This document shows positions 25,263 through 33,258 of a stretch of 64,000 bases of DNA, piece by piece; position 1 is the stretch's first letter, and every line of letters begins with the position of its first letter. The DNA lies in the NCBI GenBank assembly GCA_016932035.1, contig JAFGDR010000011.1, forward strand, positions 1 to 64,000, in the 5' to 3' direction. The position numbers and the translations under genes were made by a program. Under the pieces are notes generated by a model. The model had not been told where the DNA came from. It saw only the letters and a list, made by a program, of their open reading frames with translations, and did no database searches. Source of the stretch: Candidatus Cloacimonadota bacterium (GTDB taxonomy: Bacteria; Cloacimonadota; Cloacimonadia; JGIOTU-2).

Positions 25263-26507
25263 ATGAAAAAAATTTTAGTGCTTTTACTCATGGTATCTTT
25301 CACGGCGTTTGTCTTTGCAGATATTTCAGCGGAATTTAATGAACAAATGGGAATAGACACAAGCTCTCAAACCGCATCTTCGGAAGTCCGCACTACGCGG
25401 GATATTCCTGCAGGCGGTCTTTTACTCATTCCGGATTCGGGTTCTGACCGGGTCATGGCTTTTTATCCTGATACAGGCAATCTTTATGATGCGGATTTTA
25501 TCCCTTCAGATCCGACAAATCTCTCTACTCCCATTGCAGCAGCTCTGCATCCGGACGGACACAGCATTCTGGTCTCTGACCAGATAAAAGACGGATTGAT
25601 AGAATATGACTTGAATGGTAACTTTTTAGGTTGGTTTGCACCTGCAGGGGGTCCGAATACTGCCATTCTGGATAATGTGCGCGGCTGGGGCGTAAAAGCT
25701 GACGGCAACATACTCGTTTGTAATGCAGGTAGTTCTGCGAATATCGATTGTGTAGCTGAATTCGATGAGAATGGTAATTACCTTGGCAATTTCATAGCCA
25801 ATGGATCCGGCGGGCTTGACAGTCCGTTCTGTGTTTTGTATCGACCTCATAAAGACGATTACCTTGTTTCTGCCAGTTCAAGTAATGCGCTGCACCGGTA
25901 TAATGCTTCAGGTACATATATCGATGATCTTGTTTCATCGATGCACTTTCCTGAGCAAATAGCAGAGGCAGCTTCCGGTAATTTACTTGTGGCAGGATTC
26001 AGCAATCCGAGCGGCTGTTATGAATATACCGACGGAGGCGTGTATGTAGGTTATTACGATGTTGTGACCGGATTGCGCGGTGTGTATGAGCTTAGTAATG
26101 GGAATATACTAGTTACCAATGGCTCAGGCGTGTATGAGATCAACAGGTCGAACCAGCTTGTATCCACCAAAATAACTGATGTTAACGGACGATTTATCTA
26201 CTTTGCTGATGGTGGCGGAGCTGGTGTGGATGATCCGCAGGAGAAGACGCAGATAAAGAACTTCCCCAATCCGATGAAGGGTTCAACGACCATTTCGTTT
26301 TCGAATATGCAGGCTGCCGGAAAGACTGTTCATATTTACAATACAAAAGGTCAGCTGGTGAACGAACTTCCGATTTCGGGAAATCAGCTTTCGGTTGAGT
26401 GGAACGGAACCGGTTTTGATGGTTCGTTGGTTCCAAATGGGATCTATTTGTATAAGATCGATATCGGTGATCAGGTTGTTTCGAATAAACTGCTTCTGTT
26501 GAGATAA
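25263..26507 (+). CDS. Secreted beta-propeller-like protein with C-terminal sorting domain
   Basis: A 414-residue exported protein. Signal peptide: MKKILVLLLMVSFTAFVFA. Residues about 40-315 contain repeats of the form DxNGNxLGxF or GNILVxN, resembling NHL/SMP30-type propeller blades. The last 80 residues form an Ig-like sorting tail (NFPNPMKGSTTISF, VHIYNTKGQLV, LVPNGIYLYKI, NKLLLLR), the type used for type IX or related secretion in FCB bacteria. AGGAG (25252-25256) supports ATG 25263 over the upstream ATG 25236. No type IX secretion genes lie in the window. Confidence 0.87.
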   Translation: MKKILVLLLMVSFTAFVFADISAEFNEQMGIDTSSQTASSEVRTTRDIPAGGLLLIPDSGSDRVMAFYPDTGNLYDADFIPSDPTNLSTPIAAALHPDGHSILVSDQIKDGLIEYDLNGNFLGWFAPAGGPNTAILDNVRGWGVKADGNILVCNAGSSANIDCVAEFDENGNYLGNFIANGSGGLDSPFCVLYRPHKDDYLVSASSSNALHRYNASGTYIDDLVSSMHFPEQIAEAASGNLLVAGFSNPSGCYEYTDGGVYVGYYDVVTGLRGVYELSNGNILVTNGSGVYEINRSNQLVSTKITDVNGRFIYFADGGGAGVDDPQEKTQIKNFPNPMKGSTTISFSNMQAAGKTVHIYNTKGQLVNELPISGNQLSVEWNGTGFDGSLVPNGIYLYKIDIGDQVVSNKLLLLR

Positions 26508-26528
26508 TCAAACTCGTATTTATTGTTA

Positions 26529-26559
26529 AGCCCGAGCAGAAATGTTCGGGCTTTTTTTG
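26529..26559 (+). terminator. Rho-independent terminator after the propeller gene
   Basis: AGCCCGAGCA (26529-26538) pairs with TGTTCGGGCT (26543-26552) around GAAA, with one G-T pair. Seven T follow. Confidence 0.9.
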
Positions 26560-26589
26560 AACCTCACCCTAACTCTCTCCTTTTGTCGG

Positions 26590-26811
26590 AGAGAGAATAA
26601 AGAAGTTGACATTGCGCATTATCGCATTCTAAAAATATATAACATGAATAGCCCCGTGCTTCGGCTAGGGGGTAAATGAGAAAAAACAAATCAGGGTTTT
26701 AACCCAAGAAGTATAAATTCTCGGACTGAAGTCCCAATTAATTTTGTTCTTTCCCTATCCACTACTTGAAAGTCGCGGCAATTCATCTTTCGATTTGTGC
26801 ATTTAACTTCC
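26590..26811. repeat. Palindrome cluster preceding repeat copy C
   Basis: GGGTTTTAACCC (26694-26705), GGACTGAAGTCC (26723-26734) and the decayed form CCACTACTTGAAAGTCGCGG (26759-26778) repeat the order seen before copy B. Similar spacer text (GAGAAAAAACAAATC) is also shared. So the repeated unit of B and C is about 400 bp, while copy A keeps only the structured core. Confidence 0.7.
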
Positions 26812-26996
26812 CGTCTATTAAGAAAAGGTGTTAAGAAATTTCTTGCATGCTACGTTCAGAAAGAAAACTGTTTGAGTACTCCCGATTAATCGTTGGTGCG
26901 AGTTGTTTTCTTTTAGCTGAATGAAAGAAATTTTAGGCTTTTCTTGATCAGCGGGTGATTCTTTTGGTTCGTTTTCTCATCAAGGAGAAAATGAAC
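26812..26996. repeat. Structured intergenic repeat, copy C
   Basis: H0 is CGTCT (26812-26816) with AGGTG (26826-26830), kept by two G-T pairs. H1 is GAAAAC (26863-26868) with GTTTTC (26905-26910). H2 is GCTGA with TCAGC (26916-26952). H3 is GTTCGTTTTCTC (26967-26978) with GAGAAAATGAAC (26985-26996). Inside the H1 loop, CGATTAATCG forms an extra hairpin corresponding to CCGA/TCGG in copy A. Confidence 0.75.
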
Positions 26997-27111
26997 ATAT
27001 ATTTCCTTTGTATGTATGACTATAGCACCAAAAGGATTATTCAGGTGGTCAATTCACAAATTGACCATTAATTCTGACCTCACCATAACCTTTTCCTTTT
27101 GAAGGTAAGGG

Positions 27112-27146
27112 AATAAAAGAAGGCGATAATCGTCACTATCGCCTTC
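27112..27146 (-). terminator. Terminator of the DUF6263 lipoprotein gene
   Basis: GAAGGCGATA (27119-27128) pairs with TATCGCCTTC (27137-27146). On the minus strand the stem is followed by TTTTATTC. Confidence 0.75.
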
Positions 27147-27171
27147 AGAAATATGTAAACGAAAGAACCGT

Positions 27172-28047
27172 TTATTCCATCAACTCAACATCAATAGTAA
27201 CGGTCTGGCTCATGGGAAGACTCATAGCTTTTTCTCCTTTAACATTCGCCACACCATCACCACTTCCAGAAGAAACCATCTTTACAAGAACCCCCTGTTT
27301 ATAATCGAAATACATAGTTTCTTTTCCTGTCATCTGGATTGCTGTATCAAATACAGCTCCCTGTTGTACCCCTGAGCTTGTAATGCTACTCGCGTAATCA
27401 ACCTCGATCTTTGCACATTCGTGGTTGTTAACAAGTTCATATCCTGTAAGAGTATTTGCACTTGATATGATCAAGAAGGTACTCGTTCCGCCTTCGCTGA
27501 TATCGATGGTATCAACATCAGTCCATTCGGTTCCAACATCAAGAGGATAGTCGGGCAAATTAGGGAAGAAATTTTTGAATTCATTAGCGAGAGATCGCTT
27601 TTCAGAATCCCCGAACGAATAGGTCAGGTCATCGGCACCCATAATGCCGATCTCTTTGCCCTGTTCGGTGATGGTCATCTCGAAACTTTTACCAACAAGA
27701 TTATTCAAATTGGGAGTAAGATTGGTGCCCGGTGCAGTGATCTTCATGGAACCATCATTAATACGAATCTGAAGCTGGTATGCTTTTTCAGCGTAAGCAA
27801 GCTGGGTAATAGATAACTGGAAATCATTCAGAACGGTTGTCTTGATCGGAATTCCCTTCACGCTCATTGTCTGGAGAAAACCGGTCGACATTTTGTAATT
27901 GAATACCTTTCCTTCAGGCATGACATATTTAAGGACCGGTGGCTGAGCAGGAGGTGGAATCATCATTACTCTTGCAGCACATCCGCCTAACACGATAATT
28001 AAGAGAATAATGGTAATACAGGGTAATAATTTAGGCTGTTCTTTCAT
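27172..28047 (-). CDS. DUF6263-like lipoprotein
   Basis: A 291-residue protein with a lipoprotein signal: hydrophobic helix then lipobox LGGC (Cys about 23). The mature part begins with a proline-rich linker (MMIPPPAQPPVLKY) and is a beta-rich domain with YKMSTGFLQTMSVKG, GKSFEMTITEQGKE, LPDYPLDVGTEW and a late MTGKETMYFDYKQGVLVKM. These fit DUF6263, a poorly described envelope family. It is divergent from the P-type ATPase gene and ends in its own terminator. Confidence 0.78.
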   Translation of the reverse strand: MKEQPKLLPCITIILLIIVLGGCAARVMMIPPPAQPPVLKYVMPEGKVFNYKMSTGFLQTMSVKGIPIKTTVLNDFQLSITQLAYAEKAYQLQIRINDGSMKITAPGTNLTPNLNNLVGKSFEMTITEQGKEIGIMGADDLTYSFGDSEKRSLANEFKNFFPNLPDYPLDVGTEWTDVDTIDISEGGTSTFLIISSANTLTGYELVNNHECAKIEVDYASSITSSGVQQGAVFDTAIQMTGKETMYFDYKQGVLVKMVSSGSGDGVANVKGEKAMSLPMSQTVTIDVELME

Positions 28048-28233
28048 GGATATCTCCCTTATATTTTATGCTGATTTTGAGTGAATATAGTATGCAGATC
28101 ATGTCAAGAAAAGTGTTTTGAATTAATTTCTGAATCAAATAAGGATAAAATCGTGATAACCTTATAAAGGTTTTAATCCAAAAGGTTGACCAAAAATTAG
28201 ATTTCTTAAATATCGCTTTCAAATCATTGGAGA
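28048..28233. promoter_or_regulatory. Divergent promoter region with a 6-bp-arm palindrome
   Basis: AACCTT-ATA-AAGGTT lies at 28158-28172 and TTGACC at 28186-28191, upstream of the ATPase gene. The palindrome could be an operator for either divergent gene. Confidence 0.35.
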
Positions 28234-31008
28234 ATGCAGTTGAAAGATAAGAACTGGTACCAGAAATCAGCAGAAGATATTTTTAGGATACTGAAAACAT
28301 CAGATAAGGGACTATCCTCGTCTGAAGCACAATCCCGATTATCTGAATATGGTTCCAATGAGCTGAAAACCGGCAAAAAGATCTCCCCGATCATCAAGTT
28401 CCTCGCACAATTCAAAGATGTCTTTATGATCGTTCTGCTGGTTGCTGCCGGTTTGTCTTTTGTCATCAACAGCTACCGCGATGGTATCATCATGCTTGTC
28501 ATTGTTGTCATAAATGCAGTGATCGGATTTTTACAGGAGTACAAAGCAGAGAAGATAATGGAATCATTGAAAAAAATGGTTCAGTCTCCTTCCAAAGTAA
28601 TTCGCGATGGCAAGATCTCTGAAATACATCAGTCAAATCTCGTTCCGGGTGATATCGTCAGTCTCGATGAAGGTGATAAAGTCCCTGCAGATATTCGAGT
28701 TATCGAGTCTTTCAACTTACGCACAAATGATGTATCTTTGACCGGCGAATCCATGCCCCAGGAGAAACAGAGTAATACGATTGCTCAAACGTGCCAGCTT
28801 GCGGATCGGGATAATATGGTCTATCTGGGAACCACCGTCGTGTCCGGCAATGCCCGGGGTATTGTTGTTGCAACAGGCATGGACACAGAGATGGGAAGGA
28901 TCGCTGCTCTTACGCAGGAAGAACAAAAATCGTCATCACCTTTACAAAAAGAGCTGCAGGTTGTTGCCCGTCGTTTAACGATCTTTGCAGTTATCATCGC
29001 AGCCTTTCTCTTTGCCGGAAGCGCTATTCAAGGACTTGGGATCAATTATGCCTTCATTTATGCTCTTGGTATAGCCGTGGCTGTGGTTCCGCAGGCATTG
29101 CCAATGCAGATCACCGTTGCTCTTACCCAGGGCGTACACAGGCTGGCAAAGGAAAACGCAGTCGTTAAAAAACTCTCTTCGGTTGAGACTCTTGGTTCGA
29201 CCAATGTAATCAGCACAGACAAAACAGGCACCTTGACCAAGAATGAAATGACCGTTAAGGAGCTGTGGTTTTCAGATCGTTATTACACGATTACCGGACT
29301 CGGCTATAAGCCTGAAGGAAAAATACTGGAAAAAGATGGCAAAGAGCTGAGCCCTAAAGAGATCGATGAGCTTGAGATCATGCTGGACGCTGCTACAATG
29401 GCATCTAATGCAGACATACATCCCCCTGATGAAAATCATCATAACTGGTATCCTGTTGGTGATCCGACAGAAGCTGCACTGGTAACGCTTTCAACCAAAC
29501 TGGGAACACATTCACCAACCGAAGATGAGGAAAATCCTGAGTTACATGAGTTTAGTTTTGATTCTATTCGGAAACGCATGAGTTCAATACGGAAATTCGA
29601 CGATGAGCAGTTCCTCCAGATGAAAGGTGCCACAGACAGCATCCTTGCAGTAAGCAAGCATATCTGGCGAAACGGTAAGGCAGTTACAATCACCGATGAA
29701 GACAAGCAAAAGATCAAAGCAGTTAATGAAGAGTACTCCAGAGAGGCGATGCGGGTTATCGCGATTGCTTTCAGGAAGCTCGATGATAATTTGAAGGATT
29801 ATGTTCTTGAAGATGTTGAGAAGGATGTAGTATTTCTAGGACTGATCGCCATGAGCGATCCACCGAAAGAGGGTGTGAAAGAAGCAATCGACAGTGCGCA
29901 TCTGGCACACATCAGCACATTCATCATGACCGGAGATCATGCCATCACTGCTCAAGCTATCGGTAAAGAGATCAATCTTTCTGATTCGGGTGATGATGTA
30001 CCGGTTATCACAGGTCAGGAATTCATAGAACTTTCCGATGAAGAGCTGGATCAAATCATGAATAATAATGATTCTCTCATCTTTAGTCGTGTTTCTCCCG
30101 AGGATAAACTGAGGATCGTCAAACTGCTCAAGAAACAGCACAAGATCGTTGCTGTTACAGGTGATGGGGTCAATGATGCTCCTGCGCTCAAAAGTGCGAA
30201 CATCGGTGTGGCAATGGGTCAGATGGGTACAGATGTTTCTAAACAAGCGGCTGGGCTTATCTTGCTTGATGATAGCTTCCCCACGTTGGTAAAAGCTATT
30301 AGAGAAGGTCGAACGATCTATAATAACCTCAGAAAAACCGTGCTGGCTTCACTTACGAGTAACGGAGCTGAACTTGCAGTCGTGCTTCTTGGACTTCTTG
30401 GAGTTTCGCTTTTTAAATGGCCTATACCAATTCTTGCCATCCAGATCCTTGCAATCGATCTATTTGCTGAAATTCTCCCGCTTACCGCACTCACCTTTGA
30501 TCCGGGTTCAAAAGAACTAATGACATCCCCGCCCCGAAGCAGAACTGAGCATATCATCAACAAGCGAACAGCAACTGAGATAATATTCCTGGGTGTTTTG
30601 ATGGGCTTGCTTGCGTTCGGAAATTTCGGCTTGTTCATAAAGAGGATGGGCATGGAGCTGACAACCGATCATGTTCTGTATGCCAGAGCAACTACAGTCT
30701 GCTACACGACCATCGCTTTTACTCAGTTTATTAATATCCTTTCGCGGCGCTACGATCTAACATCAGTCTTCTCGAAAAATTTCTTCAACAATAAGAAAAT
30801 GCTCTTTTCAATCGGTTTTTCAATATGTATTTGCCTTGTTGCGATCTACACCCCGGGATTTAATTCCTTTCTCTCCTTCGCACCTCTTAGTACTGGAGAC
30901 TGGTTAACGATCCTTTGTACTTCAGCGATCTTTCTCTTTACGCATGAGATGATCAAGATTATTAAAAGGATGAAATTGAAAAAAGTTCAATCTTCGGATG
31001 CTATGTGA
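28234..31008 (+). CDS. Cation-transporting P-type ATPase (P2A-like)
   Basis: A 924-residue ion pump. It has an N-terminal cation-ATPase domain (LSSSEAQSRLSEYGSNEL), actuator motif SLTGES, phosphorylation site DKTGTLT (Asp about 329), nucleotide domain KGATDSIL, hinge MTGDHAITAQAIG and TGDGVNDAPAL. About ten membrane helices are expected. Ion-site residues differ from classical Ca2+ pumps: M4 has PQALP instead of PEGLP, and M6 has AIDLFAE where Ca2+ pumps have VNLVTD. So the ion may not be Ca2+. GGAG (28229-28232) is too close to ATG 28234; TTG 28240 is an equally likely start. Confidence 0.9.
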   Translation: MQLKDKNWYQKSAEDIFRILKTSDKGLSSSEAQSRLSEYGSNELKTGKKISPIIKFLAQFKDVFMIVLLVAAGLSFVINSYRDGIIMLVIVVINAVIGFLQEYKAEKIMESLKKMVQSPSKVIRDGKISEIHQSNLVPGDIVSLDEGDKVPADIRVIESFNLRTNDVSLTGESMPQEKQSNTIAQTCQLADRDNMVYLGTTVVSGNARGIVVATGMDTEMGRIAALTQEEQKSSSPLQKELQVVARRLTIFAVIIAAFLFAGSAIQGLGINYAFIYALGIAVAVVPQALPMQITVALTQGVHRLAKENAVVKKLSSVETLGSTNVISTDKTGTLTKNEMTVKELWFSDRYYTITGLGYKPEGKILEKDGKELSPKEIDELEIMLDAATMASNADIHPPDENHHNWYPVGDPTEAALVTLSTKLGTHSPTEDEENPELHEFSFDSIRKRMSSIRKFDDEQFLQMKGATDSILAVSKHIWRNGKAVTITDEDKQKIKAVNEEYSREAMRVIAIAFRKLDDNLKDYVLEDVEKDVVFLGLIAMSDPPKEGVKEAIDSAHLAHISTFIMTGDHAITAQAIGKEINLSDSGDDVPVITGQEFIELSDEELDQIMNNNDSLIFSRVSPEDKLRIVKLLKKQHKIVAVTGDGVNDAPALKSANIGVAMGQMGTDVSKQAAGLILLDDSFPTLVKAIREGRTIYNNLRKTVLASLTSNGAELAVVLLGLLGVSLFKWPIPILAIQILAIDLFAEILPLTALTFDPGSKELMTSPPRSRTEHIINKRTATEIIFLGVLMGLLAFGNFGLFIKRMGMELTTDHVLYARATTVCYTTIAFTQFINILSRRYDLTSVFSKNFFNNKKMLFSIGFSICICLVAIYTPGFNSFLSFAPLSTGDWLTILCTSAIFLFTHEMIKIIKRMKLKKVQSSDAM

Positions 31009-31139
31009 TGGGTATCATGTAATGATTTTGTTTTGAGCAATTGAAGAATTAAATTTTTGAAAACCTTTACATTTTATAGACCTATAATTTTTTCTCCTCA
31101 TTCTATCATAGAAAATTAATCTCAAGTATTGAGGATGAC

Positions 31140-32696
31140 ATGAAAGTATCTGAAAAAATAGATGAATTAAAGTTGAAAGAAGCTAAGATAAAAGAGATGG
31201 GTGGAACTGAAAGAATTGAAACGCAACATAAAAAAAACAAGTTGACTGCCCGTGAGCGTATCAACCTGCTCTTCGATGAAGGCACATTCCGTGAGATCGA
31301 TATGATGGTAAAACACCGATGCACCAATTTTAATATGCTCGATACAGATATTCCAGCAGACGGTGTTATAACGGGTCATGGGCTCGTTCATGGACGCCCG
31401 GTATTTGCCTATTCGCAGGACTTCACGTGTCGTGGAGGTTCATTAGGAGAGATGCACGCCCATAAGATCGTGAAAATCATGGACCTCGCTATGAAAGCAG
31501 GTGTGCCGGTCATCGGGATCAGTGATTCAGGTGGTGCTCGAGTGGAAGAAGGCATCGATTCCCTGCGAGGTTACGGAGATATCTTCTTTAGAAATTCACG
31601 CGCATCAGGTGTTATCCCCCAGATTTCTTTAATCATGGGACCAACGGCAGGCGGCTCGGTGTATTCTCCCGCAATGACAGACTTTGTATTCATGGTCAAG
31701 GGCAGCAGTTATATGTTCATCACCGGACCGAGCGTCATTAAATCGGTAACAGGAGAAGATACAAACTTCGAAGACCTCGGTGGTGCTGTTGCAAATTCAA
31801 CCAAGAGCGGCAATGCTCATTTTGCCTGTGAAAGTGATGAAGATGCAATTGAGCAGGTGAAAATTCTCTTAAGCTACATTCCGAATAATAATCTTGAAGA
31901 TCCACCATCCGTTCTCATGGGTGATGATCCCAAGCGTATGTGCCCTGAACTTGATACCATTATTCCTGATAATCCCAAGGCAAGTTATGATATGAAAGAT
32001 GTCATCCATGCGATTGTTGATCACGGAGAATTTGTTGAAATTCATGAACATTATGCAGAAAATGCTGTTATTGGATTTGGACGCTTAAACAACAGGACAG
32101 TCGGTATCATTGCAAATCAACCGCTTGTTCTTGCAGGATGTCTAGATATCAATGCTTCAGACAAGATCGCTCGGTTTATTAGATTCTGCGATGCATTTAA
32201 TATCCCGCTTATCACCTTCGTTGATGTGCCAGGTTATCTGCCCGGCAGTGACCAGGAATGGGGCGGCATCATCCGTCATGGCGCAAAGATCTTATGGAGT
32301 TACTGCGAAGCAACTGTACCCAAATTCACTGTTACAACGCGTAAAAGTTATGGCGGCGGGTACATTGCCATGAGTTCCCAGCATCTTGGTGTGGATGGTC
32401 TGTTTGCATGGCCGACAGCAGAGATAGCAGTGATGGGTGCACCGGGAGCAGTAAATATTGTTGGCAGCTACAAAAAAGAGATCAAGGAATCTAAAAATCC
32501 TGAAAAAACCCAACAGGAAAAAATTGAAGAATACGAAACACTTTTCAATAACCCATATAAAGCAGCAGAACATGGCTATATCGATGCAGTCATTCAACCA
32601 AGTGAAACACGCGCACGCCTTATCGATGCCCTGGAAGTCCTTCATACAAAACGGGAAAACGTTCCTCCCAGAAAACACGGCAACATTCCTTTATAA
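31140..32696 (+). CDS. mmdA: Acyl-CoA carboxyltransferase beta subunit (methylmalonyl-CoA type, 12S)
   Basis: A 518-residue cytosolic enzyme of the crotonase-like carboxyltransferase family, transferring CO2 between biotin and propionyl/methylmalonyl-CoA. Markers are [17 protein letters not shown], the first oxyanion region [28 protein letters not shown], the second [13 protein letters not shown] and [14 protein letters not shown]. The length is normal for MmdA/PccB. It is followed by a small subunit (GTG start, 20 bp on) and then the biotinylated alpha subunit, consistent with methylmalonyl-CoA:pyruvate transcarboxylase or a decarboxylase complex in propionate metabolism. Confidence 0.93.
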   Translation: MKVSEKIDELKLKEAKIKEMGGTERIETQHKKNKLTARERINLLFDEGTFREIDMMVKHRCTNFNMLDTDIPADGVITGHGLVHGRPVFAYSQDFTCRGGSLGEMHAHKIVKIMDLAMKAGVPVIGISDSGGARVEEGIDSLRGYGDIFFRNSRASGVIPQISLIMGPTAGGSVYSPAMTDFVFMVKGSSYMFITGPSVIKSVTGEDTNFEDLGGAVANSTKSGNAHFACESDEDAIEQVKILLSYIPNNNLEDPPSVLMGDDPKRMCPELDTIIPDNPKASYDMKDVIHAIVDHGEFVEIHEHYAENAVIGFGRLNNRTVGIIANQPLVLAGCLDINASDKIARFIRFCDAFNIPLITFVDVPGYLPGSDQEWGGIIRHGAKILWSYCEATVPKFTVTTRKSYGGGYIAMSSQHLGVDGLFAWPTAEIAVMGAPGAVNIVGSYKKEIKESKNPEKTQQEKIEEYETLFNNPYKAAEHGYIDAVIQPSETRARLIDALEVLHTKRENVPPRKHGNIPL

Positions 32697-32716
32697 CTTC
32701 CCTGAAGAAACTAACT

Positions 32717-32902
32717 GTGGATAAATCAAAAAAGCTCCGTGCTGCAATAGCTGGTGTCCTGCAATTTCTTAAACAAGAAGAAGAGAGCAGCTCCGTCGTC
32801 ACTAAAAAAAGTTCGTGGTCTCTCATCGGGAGAAAAACGATCATGCAGAATCAGATGCACGTTCAGCGGAGAAGTTTTCAAAGTAGAAATGTGAAAAGGT
32901 AG
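32717..32902 (+). CDS. Small accessory subunit of the acyl-CoA carboxyltransferase
   Basis: A 61-residue protein with a GTG start. It matches the short proteins often encoded between mmdA-type and biotin-subunit genes: KLRAAIAGVLQFLKQEE, a linker, then WSLIGRKTIMQNQ and QRRSF. Its role is presumably structural (holding subunits or the biotin domain); this is inference from position and pattern. Confidence 0.7.
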   Translation: MDKSKKLRAAIAGVLQFLKQEEESSSVVTKKSSWSLIGRKTIMQNQMHVQRRSFQSRNVKR

Positions 32903-32989
32903 CAGTGCGTATGTGCAAAAGCGTGAAAGCGGCAAAGAGAAGATACAATAACTTCAAGAGTAAATTGAGCTATTGCTCAAGGATGTCTG

Positions 32990-33208
32990 ATGCATAAGGA
33001 TCTTGAAGCTTGGAAGTTAGGAATTGAACTCCTTATAAAGATATATGAAGTTACTTCTCAATTCCCTACATCTGAACAATTTTGTTTGAGATCTCAGACG
33101 CAAGAAGCTTCGGTGTTTGAAGATGTTGAAAAACTTCATCGCTCCTTATTGAATTTCATCAAATTTTTAAAGAATAATAATTTAATCTTAAGACGATATA
33201 GCGCATAA
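32990..33208 (+). pseudogene. Remnant of a four-helix-bundle (S23/IVP-like) protein gene
   Basis: The first half, HKDLEAWKLGIELLIKIYEVT and QFPTSEQF, is typical of the four-helix-bundle family (PF05635). The expected second helix (AAVSIPSNIAEG) is scrambled, and the product ends after about 72 residues where the family needs about 115. It lies between two genes of the carboxylase cluster, so it looks like a decayed insertion there. Confidence 0.6.
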
Positions 33209-33258
33209 ACGTATTTTCGCTTCAACGCTTCTGCGCTTTTATTTATAACGGAGATACT

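Noticed and set aside
14821-26996. Structured repeat as a degraded transposase gene
   Set aside because: The minus strand starts MFIFSLMRKRTKR in copies B and C, but a stop follows within about 20 codons in all copies. So it is not a protein remnant I can support.
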